In this document: in pieces, positions 1 through 9,055 of the stretch
How positions within the stretch are numbered: position 1 is the first letter of the stretch
How the letters are laid out: every line of letters starts with the position of its first letter
NCBI GenBank assembly: GCA_943787365.1
Contig: CALSMD010000006.1
Coordinates: forward strand, 385,984-449,983
DNA from: an uncultured Flavobacteriaceae bacterium
GTDB taxonomy: Bacteria; Bacteroidota; Bacteroidia; Flavobacteriales; Flavobacteriaceae
DNA: 64,000 nt
Reading direction: 5' to 3'
The notes under the pieces: model-generated
Databases searched by the model: none
Told to the model about the DNA's origin: nothing
Seen by the model: only the letters and a program-made list of their open reading frames with translations
Program-made: the position numbers and the translations under genes

Positions 1-40
1 AAAATAGTTATAAACTTTGGAGATTAAGCTCTGACTGTAA

Positions 41-104
41 CTAAACCATAGGCATATCTTCTTCTTTTAATTCAGCTATTTCTAAACCTCTTAAGTAGGT
101 TAGA
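41..104 (-). pseudogene. 3' tail of a second tyrosine recombinase
   Basis: This minus-strand remnant matches the last codons of the integrase remnant that ends at 495. Positions 42-104 and 496-558 agree at 61 of 63 bases. Read on the minus strand it encodes the tail LTYLRGLEIAELKEEDMPMV followed by TAG, where the other copy uses TAA. Both internal differences are synonymous third-position changes (Leu and Tyr codons). The copies therefore probably descend from two related integrases that diverged while still coding, and are unlikely to be a fresh duplication. The similarity ends at 104 and nothing upstream looks like recombinase. Confidence 0.7.
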
Positions 105-128
105 TTTCATTTTTATATTTGCACGATT

Positions 129-486
129 ATGAAAAAACTAATTTTATTATTACTGTTTATTCCACTTGTTTCTTTGGGTCAAACTTTTGAATTAACAAAC
201 GGTCAAAATATGTGTATGATTGGCAAGGGTAAGGGGCAAGATGCAACAATTAACCCTTATGCTGATAAAGAGTATTCATATGCTTTGATAGAAAATATTG
301 GATTAGTTGAATTTAAGGTTAGAGTTGAATCTATCTGAAAATGAAATAAGAGAATTTATAGTTAAACCGAGCGATAAAGTTGTTGTTAAAATTTACAGAG
401 CTGAAATATTATATCTTGATTCTTTAACATTGGATAAAGCAGAGGCAAAAATAATTAATAAAAAAGAAAATTTAAATAATTATTAA
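129..486 (+). pseudogene. frameshifted small secreted protein
   Basis: The frame opening at ATG 129 encodes a clear signal peptide (MKKLILLLLFIPLVSLGQ) and stops at 336-338. The +1 frame stays open from about 310 to the TAA at 484-486 and has normal composition, with the stretches ENEIREFIVKPSDKVVVKIY and LDKAEAKIINKKENLNNY. One indel near 305-335 would join the halves into a protein of about 118 residues. I do not recognise the family. The gene lies between the two diverged integrase tails, so it may have been cargo of an integrated element. It could be a true pseudogene or an assembly error. Confidence 0.55.
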
Positions 487-494
487 ATTACTTA

Positions 495-1546
495 TTAAAC
501 CATAGGCATATCTTCTTCTTTCAATTCAGCTATTTCTAAACCTCTTAAATAGGTTAGAGATACATTTATAGATGAATGCCCCATAGCTTTCTGTAGCTTG
601 GTTATAGAGCCTGTTCTCTTAAAGATTTCTATAGCCCCTGAGTGTCTAAAAGAGTAGAGTGTTTGGTCTTGTTCAAGCAGTTTAGAAACCCTCTTAAAAC
701 GCCTCCAAAGGGTCTTAAAATAGTCTTCATTTAAAGGTCTTGTAGTGCCTGTAAATATATTGTGTTGAGGTTGTCCTTTAACAAGTAATTCTCTAATATA
801 AATAGGCACAGGAACTATTCTGTTTCTTCCAGATTTATTTCTATTACCAGACAAATGAATATAACCTAAATCATCACTAAAGTCAGACCACTTAAGTTCT
901 CTTATTTCTCTGATGAGGTCTTAACAAACATCCATAGGTCATTAAACAACACAGATACAAGTTATCACTAAACAACTTAATCTCATTAAGGATGAGGTTT
1001 ATATCCTTGTATAGGTTTGTGTAGTTTTGCCTTTGTTTTCTTTGCTTTTATGCTTTCCATAGGATTCTATTCATTCCTATGTTTCTTGCTTCATTTATAA
1101 GTACATTTAAGTGTCTTTTAATGGTGTTATACGACACTCCTAAAGCATATTGATTAAGATAAGATTTAACGTCGTTAGAAGTGATGTTTTCATCTGTTAA
1201 GTTAGATCAAAACCATCATAAACAAACCTCAACATAGACTTGTATTTGTCTGAATAGTCTCCTTTTAGTTTGTTGTCTAAAGCTAACTTTGAAATACTGC
1301 TTATCAGACTTCATATACTCTTATAGTGGTCTTAGAATACTTAAACCACTTAGTTATAATACTATAACACCTCAGCAGCTAATAGTTGTGCTATCTCATA
1401 GCGTTTAGCTACAGGATAAGAATTTGGATGTAGATTAGAATTAATTTTTGACCATTAAACAACCTATAGCGTTTACCATTATTGATAAAATACTAATAGA
1501 AACGTTGCTTGTTATCAGACTTAATTTTAGGGTAATTTACACTCAT
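495..1546 (-). pseudogene. degraded tyrosine recombinase (integrase)
   Basis: This is a broken phage/transposon-type integrase. From ATG 1546 the minus strand reads MSVNYPKIKSDNKQRFY and then hits TAG. The arm-binding part resumes with YFINNGKRYRLFNGQK and then shifts frame. A core-binding segment is visible around 1035-1200 (for example NDVKSYLNQYALGVSYNTIK). The Arg-I box appears as YGCLLRPHQ near 915-935 in yet another frame. The largest intact piece (495-854, 119 codons) carries the C-terminal catalytic half: YSFRH in place of the usual HxxRH, then the GHSS box and the TYLR tyrosine. At least three frame changes plus in-frame stops make it non-functional. It points away from the tRNA fragment at about 1601-1677, the usual layout of tRNA-targeting elements. 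Confidence 0.85.
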
Positions 1547-1600
1547 TTTTGACACACTTTTGACAGACATTAAACTATTATCTGTTATTAAGTGTTTGAA

Positions 1601-1677
1601 AATCAAGTGATTAGTGTGGTTAGAGCATCTGACTCATAATCAGAGGGTCCTTGGTTCGAGCCCAAGTGGGACCACCC
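1601..1677 (+). pseudogene. 3' portion of a tRNA(CAU), likely att scar
   Basis: A tRNA-like 3' half is visible. The anticodon stem TCTGA/TCAGA encloses the loop CTCATAA (anticodon CAU, Met or Ile2). It is followed by a 5-nt variable region, a T-arm CTTGG-TTCGAGC-CCAAG and the 3' acceptor strand TGGGACC with discriminator A. The D-arm keeps only its 3' half (GGTTAGAGCA). No GGTCCCA acceptor strand exists where position 1 should be (about 1601). The 5' half is therefore missing or replaced, so this is probably not a working tRNA. With the integrase relic alongside, it fits an attachment-site remnant from insertion into the 3' end of a tRNA gene. Confidence 0.65.
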
Positions 1678-1680
1678 TGA

Positions 1681-1708
1681 AAACCCTTCTTTATTGAGGG
1701 GTTTTTTG
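1681..1708 (+). terminator. terminator-like hairpin after the tRNA fragment
   Basis: AAACCC and GGGGTTT arms surround TTCTTTATTGA and run into a T-tract, directly downstream of the tRNA remnant. This is the expected place for the original tRNA terminator. The stem is short (5-6 pairs). Confidence 0.5.
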
Positions 1709-2014
1709 TTGCTCTCACTCTCTAACCAGTCTCTTTTTATGTACTAGTTATGTATAAAAAAACTTGAATAAAATTGATTATATTTTGAAGTATAAACCAA
1801 TTTAATTCAATGAAAAAACTACTCTTAGTCTCCAAGCTGTAGATCTTCGATATTATATAACGCATGAATAACATCTATTGCGTTGCTTAATAAATTTTAT
1901 AGCCTGTCCCATAGAATTGTGTGGCAACGGGTAGGCATTTACTTTATGAAATAAATCACTTGCGATTTGCAAATAATTTTTTAACTTTAATGAAAATACT
2001 TAACTTAAAAAATT
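1709..2014. other. intergenic stretch without recognisable gene
   Basis: About 300 AT-rich bases separate the tRNA scar from the next gene. The only start-like signal is a 10-codon stub at 1810-1842 that begins like a signal peptide and stops at once. I see no RNA gene, strong hairpin or consensus TAnnTTTG promoter here. Confidence 0.5.
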
Positions 2015-2398
2015 ATGACTATTAAAACAGGATGTGTTGGGTTTCATATTTCATTTTGTGTTCCAAATGAAAACACCAAAAGAATGGATGATTTTTTTGA
2101 AACTCACGAAACGTTTATGAGAGACACTCACTTTATTGAAGGAGACAATGAACCTTTAGTTCTTTGTTATGCTGTATTTAAAGCTCCTGAACTTAATAAT
2201 CCACTAGATCCCTCCAGTGGTGAAACAGGAAATACACTCTATGGAATAACCGAAATCTATAACGGCCCTGAGGGAGCACAAGCCCATATGGCACTAGGAC
2301 AACAAAGAGAAAAAATGTTTTCCGATTTAATTGACCTTACAAACCAATATTGTGTGGCAGGAATTCTGGGATCGCCAGTTGTAAGAGCTATGAGATAA
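2015..2398 (+). CDS. conserved hypothetical protein, possible ABM-like fold
   Basis: A 127-residue soluble protein without signal peptide or membrane segment. The C-terminal half (ITEIYNGPEGAQAHMALGQQ and onward) has the strand followed by a helix-with-aligned-charges look of dimeric alpha/beta-barrel (antibiotic-biosynthesis-monooxygenase-like) proteins, in which a residue block ending in xAHxA sits at the helix start. That resemblance is weak and I assign no reaction. It is a single-gene unit convergent with the large secreted protein that follows; the shared palindrome at 2455-2494 probably terminates both. The translation is a single uninterrupted frame with composition like its neighbours, so I consider it a real gene. 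Confidence 0.7.
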   Translation: MTIKTGCVGFHISFCVPNENTKRMDDFFETHETFMRDTHFIEGDNEPLVLCYAVFKAPELNNPLDPSSGETGNTLYGITEIYNGPEGAQAHMALGQQREKMFSDLIDLTNQYCVAGILGSPVVRAMR

Positions 2399-2454
2399 GC
2401 ATAGGCATCTTTTCATCTTACAACTTCTAAAAAAAAGACGACGTTTTCATTACA

Positions 2455-2494
2455 AAAACGCATTATCAAGTTTTAAAACTTGATAATGCGTTTT
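2455..2494. terminator. perfect 40-bp palindrome, bidirectional terminator
   Basis: Left arm AAAACGCATTATCAAGTTTT (2455-2474) is followed immediately by its exact reverse complement (2475-2494), giving a hairpin of up to 20 pairs with T-tracts on both strands. It lies between two convergent genes ending at 2398 (+) and about 2473/2517 (-). It is best read as a shared bidirectional terminator. It also encodes the last residues of the minus-strand gene if that gene's C-terminal frameshift is repaired. Confidence 0.85.
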
Positions 2495-5400
2495 ACCGTT
2501 GTAGTCGTTTCTGTACTTACCGTATTAAATAAACTCCCTCATTAAACGACGTTACATCTATTTCATTAACATCGAAAGCTGTCATGACGCGCTGACCGAG
2601 TATTGAGTACACTTCAATGTCATAACTTCCTGAATTTCCTTTAATATAAAGCGTGTTTTTAACAGGGTTTGGATACAGTGCAATCGAATTAGAATCCACG
2701 TCTTCAATTGAAAGTCCAGGACTATTGACTGCATTTGGACTTCCATTGTCATTGATACAACTCCAGTTTTCTGCTAATGTATTGTCTAAATCTGGAGTTA
2801 TTAATTCCAATGTGTTTCCGGTTTCATCTGCACAAGTTGGCCATGGGGCTATGGAATCATAGTACACATCATCCATGAGTTTACTTTCGGAGTTGTATAC
2901 TCTAACGGCATCCGTTCCTCCAAATCCAAAACCTAATTCTCCCATATAAGGCGTGCTTGGAAATGCACTACTAAAAGCAGCGGCGTCTTTGACGATGACC
3001 AAAAATCCATTTCCTGCTATTTGTGTTCCTTCTGGGATTACAAATATATGCGTGTTGTTGTCGTCTCTAATTTGCCAATTTGAAATGTCAACAGCAGCAG
3101 ATTTTGGGTTGTAGAGTTCAATCCAATCCCCTGGATTAAATGAAAGACTTGATCTGTAATTAATCTCGTTAATTACCAATCCTTCGACTTCAACAGGAAC
3201 ACCTGCTTCATAGGAACAAATTTCTGCACTGTCTATTACAACGACGTTATAATCGCCTACAGCTAGGTTGTTAAATACATTATCTAAAACAAAGGTTTGA
3301 CCCCCGTCAATACTATATTGATAAGGACCAACTCCTGAAGTTGGAGTAATGACAATAGATCCATTTGTTGAAACAACAGATGAGACTGCAGTCGCTTCGA
3401 TATCGACTGAGGTAAAGTTACAGGATTCTACTGAAACGGTTTCCTCAAATGAGCAAAGCCCCGCAGCTCCTAAAACAACTACGTTGTAATCCGCTGGTGC
3501 CAAATTATCGAATGTATTAGAATCCGTAAATGTTTCTCCTCCATCAATACTGTACTGATATGAACTCAGCCCAGAATTCGTGTTAATTGTAATAACACCA
3601 TCATTGGCAGAAGATGAGGTTGCGTGTGATATGTTGATATCCGCTGTAATCTCACATTCAGATTCATCAAGACAAAATACTTCTTTTACGAAGTTGTCAA
3701 ATTCACCATCATTTGTAAGTATTGTATTCCCTGATGCGTCTATGATTTGAAAATTTCCTTCGCCATAGCCACAGCAAATTCCATCTCCGTATGAATCGTA
3801 AAAATAAAGAGTAAAGCAAGAGCTATAATTCACACAAATGTCTTCCGAATAAAACTCAGTACCATTGCTTAAAGAACCCGTATTTATGATTTGATTGGCT
3901 TCATCAACAAGTTTCCAAGAAGTTTCCTGAGGATAATTATCCGCATTGATAATCAGTGTAATCGTATCATAATTTGAATCGAGGGTTGTTGTTGTGGAAG
4001 CTGAATTGTTAGTTCCGTCTCCATCTGATTGGGTGTTTACGTTTAACACGTTTAGTGTGATGGTATTGTTTTCTTGAAGGTTGTTGTCAATCATTATTGT
4101 AACTGTTGATTGCTCCAAAAATGGGATGTCAACAGCAGCATTGACCATCTCTACGACTGAACCATTAACGACGACCTCAATTTGCACGTCGGTAATAGTA
4201 GTGTAGCCTAGGTTGGCAATGCTTGCACTAACTTCAACCACATCATCACAAAGAACTGATACTTCCCCAATTGAAAGTGCGGCATCTAACACGTGAACTT
4301 TACTTAAAACTACGTTTAAAGTGTCGTTGTTTTCGTATTCATCATCTGGATGACTCACAATTGCTGTGACACTATATTCTCCAATAGCTGAAAAATCTTG
4401 TGGCACTGTAAATTGAAAATCAGCTTCAGTAAAAGGTTCAATTGTTTGGGAAATTGTAATTGTTTCCATCGATTGACCGTCCACGACCAACTCGATATCA
4501 AAATTACTCATCGGATTTAACCCTTGATTGGCAATTGTGATTGTTACAAGTTCATTGCTTCCAAGGTTAGAGGAAGATTGCGGCTCTGTAATTGCTGTAA
4601 TACCCAAATCATTATCGCCATTAATATTTGCCCAGAATGAAACCCATGGTCTTGCTTGTTTAATTACCAACTGATCTTGAGCTGTTACTTTATATTCGAT
4701 GTCTATTCCAAAGTCATCGGCTCCTACAACATCATAGAGCACTGCAAATCCATCATGAATAACCGTAAGGAACTCTCTCATTTGATCGATATAAACTTGA
4801 TCCATTACCAACTCCCCTGGGTTTACTAAATTAGAGAGTCTTAAAACGAGGTAACCGCCTCCTTGAGTAGGGTCTTCATACAATAAAAGTTCTTCTGGGA
4901 CCGAGTTCGGATCAGGGTTTGTAATCAACGATTCTCCCACTTGGGTGTTTAAATAAAAGGTGTCTTCTGTTTCGTAAATAGGATCAATACTAATTCCTAC
5001 CCCATTGGATTGTTCGTCTTGAAAATTGGGGTGACATAAGATTCCCATCGCGGCTACAAAGTGATCGACGCGATAAAAATCTCTTTCTTCATAGGCTCTA
5101 AAATTCCACATGCTGGCATACACTTGTTTGATTGATTTTGAAATATGCCCTTCATCCAGGTGTTGGGTTTTAGAAGTATATAGGCCTGCACCACTAAATC
5201 CAGGTAAATCCTCATTATTAGTGCTGGATCGGCATCTCACGGCTGTTCCTTCAGGAAAATCATCATGCATGGCTTGTAGGTCATCCATCATCCATTGCGG
5301 CATTGGAGCATCTTTAATGGCTCTTCTAAAATCTCTTAGACGATCAATTCGAAAGTTTAAATCCGTTTGGAAGCTAGGATTATCAATCATGACTTGTGCC

Positions 5401-6842
5401 TCTTGATAAAAATTGTTGAACTGCATAAATTGGTCATAGTAGTAAAATGGAATTCCAAAACCATCGGGAATCGTTCCAGATGGAAGATCAAATGTTCTCA
5501 TGGTAGCAACGTTAGAACACTTTGCGCCAAATGCCGTAGACATTTCGAATTCAATAGCGTCTAAGGGCATGATTTCTGTGATGGTTAAATCTCGGATTGG
5601 AATTTGTGGTTCTGTTGGTCTGAGGTCTTCATACCAGTTATTCACTTCAGTCAAAGTTGCTTCACGAATTTCATACTGCTCGTTTTCTACCTTGTAATAA
5701 ATATAACCTCCTAGCAGGTTTGCTATGGCGTCATTCGATAAAGGATCAGCGATATAGGCATTCGGAACATTGTCTTGAATCGCTCTTAAGTTGACGTGCG
5801 ACAAAGGAGTTTGTATAACAGAGGTTATGATTCCTCCTACTCTAGGCAATGAATTTGGTAAGGCATCATAGAGAACAATATCTCTACTTCCTGGAGTTTC
5901 ATTTAAGTCTGTCATGTGTTTAAAAAACCCATAGCCTTCCGCTTCATGAAAAGGGATGTAATTGATTTCAGCAAAAACATCGGATTCTAAAACAACCTCA
6001 ACTCGAGTCCCAACAAAATCATCCGCATAATTATTGAGATGGTCGTTTTCATCAGATTGCCCTATAAAGTGGTTCATATTATTTTGAAGAAAAGGCATGC
6101 TTGCTGCCAATAATTCAAAGGTTCTTTGAGTCTCTTCAAAATTATAGGCATTTCCAAAGGAAAAGTTGAATGAATAACTCCCAATAGTTCCGTTTGGAAG
6201 GATATCGTTAGGGTTAAAAACAATCTCCCCAGAGCCATCATCGCCTGTAACAGAGGCCCCAATTCCACCCCAAAAGCTTGCATGAATGGTATAGGTGTTG
6301 CTATTAATAAAATAGACCTGTGGTTGAGCGGTATCTCTATTTAGTATCCCAAACTTCACATACAATTGATCATCAAGAAATGGCGCCCAGCCTACATTGT
6401 TCACCGTTGCTAACTCCATAAAGGTTTCAGCGTCCGGAATTGAAGTTGATCCATCAATTAGGTCAATGGGTGCTGCATAATTAAAAGGCGAATCTGTAGG
6501 CATATTATAGAATTCGGTAATATCGTCTATACCATCTCCATCGTAATCATCAGGGGCTGAAACATCGTGTTGTGTAATCGAATAGTTTTCTAATGGATAT
6601 GCTGCTAACGATTCAGAAATTACCATGGTTCCATCGACACCAATTGTCATTGAAACGGCCCAATTATACGAAGTGTTGTGCTGTGCATGAAGCACATAAT
6701 ATTTCCCTGCTTGAGCTTGAATTGATAATTGTACTTGTCCAAGACCATTCACAGAATAATTGTCGATTGTTACGGGTTGGGCATTACAAAAATTATAAAT
6801 AAATATTAAACAAATAAGTGATAATAAATTATTCTTTGCCAT
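2473..6842 (-). CDS. secreted PEP/pyruvate-dikinase-like protein, T9SS type A
   Basis: A multidomain exported protein; the uninterrupted frame is 2517-6842 (1441 codons). It has a signal peptide (residues 1-21) and a phosphohistidine-swivel-like segment with candidate catalytic His near 348 (TPLSHVNLRA). A PPDK/PEP-synthase ATP-binding core follows at about 430-735, with RCRSSTNNEDLPGFSGAG near 536 and the closing QARPW near 732. Then come CARDB-like domains (about 745-970), a Cys-rich segment with DSYGDGICCGYG (about 1020), two SprB-like repeats (about 1064 and 1140), a lamin-tail domain (about 1220-1290) and a T9SS sorting domain from YPNPVKN (about 1390). The in-frame stop at 2517-2519 cuts the sorting domain after VYLIR. 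Shifting one base restores VSTETTTTVKRIIKF ending at 2473, a typical ending of such domains. The swivel precedes the ATP domain, as in glucan water dikinases. The substrate is unknown. Confidence 0.85.
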
Positions 6843-7070
6843 TAAAAAAAGTGTTGGTTAATACAATTCTAAAATCATAAATATACAAATGTTTAACATT
6901 TAACTAAAACATCTTTGATTAATTAGGTTCTGAAAATCAAAATTATAAACCAATTTAAGAAGTAAATTAGGGAATCGAGTATTTTGAAAAAATGAAGAAA
7001 AAGGGCTTTTATGAATATTTTGTTTAACTATTTGCGTAAAATATATAACAAAATTAAAAATTATGCATGT

Positions 7071-7586
7071 TTAATCATTGCATTCAAAAGCTGTATGTAA
7101 TAAATGAAGCTGACCGCTATTTTTATAAATTATTACTTTATAAACTCGGTTATAAATATCCAAATCAAATGCCCCAATCTTTTCACCAACCAAAAGACCT
7201 GCTAAAACGCCTGTTGTATTGCTATGTCCTACAACGAGTACGTTTTGTTTGTTGCCCATCAAAGATTTGGAAAAATCTTCAAGTTCTTGAGGGTTGTATT
7301 CATTAACCTTTAATCCTTTGGACATGGCTGTTGGGAGTGCTGTATTTTTGGTTCGGATATAGTTAGAACTGTATATAACATCCAGATCTACATCTTTAAG
7401 AAAATTACTTAGATTCTCTGATCTATGCTCTCCACATTTAGAAAGTGGAGGGTCTGAATGATGATTCGTTGTTAATTCTTTTTCTGAATGTCTCACTAAA
7501 TATATTGTAAAGAGTTCGCTGTTTTTCTGTGCACCACACGATTGAAAGCCAAAAACCATTAAAATTATTGTGATATATATTTTCAT
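7071..7586 (-). CDS. histidine phosphatase family lipoprotein
   Basis: A 171-residue member of the histidine phosphatase (phosphoglycerate mutase/SixA-like) superfamily. The phosphoacceptor motif is LVRHSEK at residues 30-36, and the second catalytic His is in VVGHSNTTG near 118. The N-terminus MKIYITIILMVFGFQSCGAQ is a lipoprotein signal with Cys at 17, so the enzyme is probably anchored to a membrane facing the periplasm or outside. The protein is short, like SixA, without the larger cap of sugar phosphatases. The substrate cannot be inferred. It stands alone, about 230 bases from the previous gene. Confidence 0.85.
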   Translation of the reverse strand: MKIYITIILMVFGFQSCGAQKNSELFTIYLVRHSEKELTTNHHSDPPLSKCGEHRSENLSNFLKDVDLDVIYSSNYIRTKNTALPTAMSKGLKVNEYNPQELEDFSKSLMGNKQNVLVVGHSNTTGVLAGLLVGEKIGAFDLDIYNRVYKVIIYKNSGQLHLLHTAFECND

Positions 7587-7805
7587 CTTTCTTTCGTTTT
7601 TTTTGCTCCACCATTTTTTTGCATTTGATAAAGTTAATAAAAAGTAAACTGAATTGTTTTGGGTTTAGCTATTTAAACCGCTTGAGCTAGTTTGTTATGT
7701 GATAAAATCTCATTTTTTTAAGAAAATCTTTAATACATATGTTAAAACTTTATAGATTTAGTAACATTTGTTTATTTAATCTTGCTTATTTTTACATAAA
7801 AAACA

Positions 7806-7976
7806 ATGAGAGATTTTATTGAAACCTATTATCCTATTATACTTGCGTTCATTTCATTTTTGATGTCTGTTACACTTTGGTTCACTGGAAACAAACTAGA
7901 GGGGATTTTTGTAGGAATTTGGGTTCCGTCGATTTTATCGCTTTCCATTGCCATTAGACAAAGAAGAAAAAAATGA
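7806..7976 (+). CDS. 56-residue membrane protein, hypothetical
   Basis: A short frame from ATG 7806 to TGA 7974-7976. It predicts two hydrophobic segments (around IILAFISFLMSVTLWF and IFVGIWVPSILSLSIAI) and a basic tail RQRRKK, consistent with a small inner-membrane hairpin protein with cytoplasmic C-terminus. Its stop overlaps the start of the next small gene in an ATGA arrangement, which supports translation of both from one transcript. No function is recognised. Confidence 0.6.
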   Translation: MRDFIETYYPIILAFISFLMSVTLWFTGNKLEGIFVGIWVPSILSLSIAIRQRRKK

Positions 7977-8158
7977 ATTTACTTATATTTATTTTCGGGT
8001 TTATCATATTTATAGTGTACGTCTATTTTTTATTAACGATTATTTCGAGACAACACAAAATACAACGGAATGAACATCAAAATGCATACGATACGATTGA
8101 CATGGACGGCATCGGGAATCAAGGTAGGTTTCCTATTGACAAATCTAAGGAAAAATAA
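7973..8158 (+). CDS. 61-residue single-pass membrane protein, hypothetical
   Basis: The N-terminus (about residues 2-24, rich in Ile, Phe and Val) is one membrane segment. The rest is a hydrophilic cytoplasmic or periplasmic tail with several charged residues. It starts within the stop codon of the 56-residue membrane gene (ATGA), so the pair is probably translationally coupled. No family is recognised. Confidence 0.55.
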   Translation: MNLLIFIFGFIIFIVYVYFLLTIISRQHKIQRNEHQNAYDTIDMDGIGNQGRFPIDKSKEK

Positions 8159-8228
8159 AGCTGAAACTACAAACTACAGCAACGATAAACTTGCCGTTGA
8201 TTAAAAATCTAGAGTTGTTGGCTTGGAT

Positions 8229-8567
8229 TTAAACCAACGAATTGTAAAGAATTATAAAATTTAGTACCGTGTATAAAATGGCTGGAAACATCTGAATAAT
8301 GCTGTCCTTTATTTTAATTCTTACAAAAACAGCAGTAACCATCATAAACGTTAATAAAAAGGACGCCACAGTAAGCAATATGGGATTGAGGATGCCAACA
8401 AGTAAACCAATTGCTCCTAATAGTTGTAAACAACCGAGCAAAATCCGTTGGTTTTTATAGCCCCAACGCGCATATTCGGATAGCATTCGCCTTGAAAAAA
8501 AAGAGCTTATCCCATAAAAAATAAACGAAATCGCCGAAAATAAAAGGATAAGTAAGTTTAAATCCAT
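8229..8567 (-). CDS. DoxX-like family membrane protein
   Basis: A 112-residue protein with four predicted membrane helices. The pattern is that of DoxX/DoxD-like proteins: a helix, a short charged segment (YARWGYKNQRILLG), then a Gly-rich helix (LLGAIGLLVGI), and a late segment of conserved VFVRIKIKD type. It starts 3 bases after the stop of a second DoxX-like gene on the same strand. The two resemble each other in architecture and may form a heteromeric membrane unit. DoxX-like proteins are often linked to redox or quinone functions, but nothing here proves one. Confidence 0.75.
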   Translation of the reverse strand: MDLNLLILLFSAISFIFYGISSFFSRRMLSEYARWGYKNQRILLGCLQLLGAIGLLVGILNPILLTVASFLLTFMMVTAVFVRIKIKDSIIQMFPAILYTVLNFIILYNSLV

Positions 8568-8570
8568 TCT

Positions 8571-8915
8571 CTATAACAATCCATAATTAAAAGCAGCAAT
8601 AAATAAGCATAGGATTAAGAGAACAAAAGAGGGAATGAATTTTACAAAAGGGTTTTTTACTTTCACATGAAAATATTGAGCGCTTAGCATTAAAAATGCC
8701 ATTAATAGCGATGCTGGAACTAAAAATTCTGGATACCAAATTCCTAGTATCAAAACAGTTGCCAATGCAATTTTTGATGCACCAACTGCATTTCTTACCA
8801 AACTAGACAAATCGTATTGTTTAAATTCTAAAACAATATTATCATATCTAAAAACCCACACAATAACTACAGATATTGAAACAATAAGCTGTGCTAAAAT
8901 TGAAAGATTTTCCAT
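8571..8915 (-). CDS. DoxX-like family membrane protein, first of a pair
   Basis: From ATG 8915 this gives 114 residues starting MENLSILAQ. A longer frame opens at 8972, but its extra residues are Ile/Phe-rich non-conserved sequence that would put another helix ahead of the expected N-terminus. Four hydrophobic helices are visible, with the central signature VGASKIALATVLILGIWYP equivalent to the helix-2 Gly region of the downstream paralogue, and a closing YFHVKVKNP segment. It is probably co-transcribed with that gene (3-base gap). Confidence 0.75.
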   Translation of the reverse strand: MENLSILAQLIVSISVVIVWVFRYDNIVLEFKQYDLSSLVRNAVGASKIALATVLILGIWYPEFLVPASLLMAFLMLSAQYFHVKVKNPFVKFIPSFVLLILCLFIAAFNYGLL

Positions 8916-9055
8916 AAATGTTGATTTTAATATTATGCTTAAATGTATGAATAAAATATTAAATAAATGCATTCATTAACATGTGTCTCCTGTAAATCTA
9001 ACTAAAGATCAATTAAATTGATGGCTGTTGATGATGCTAGACTTGAATACTGGAG

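Noticed and set aside
1810-1842. Ten-codon stub starting like a signal peptide
   Set aside because: It stops after 10 codons, and the following sequence shows no continuing frame that would indicate a frameshifted gene.
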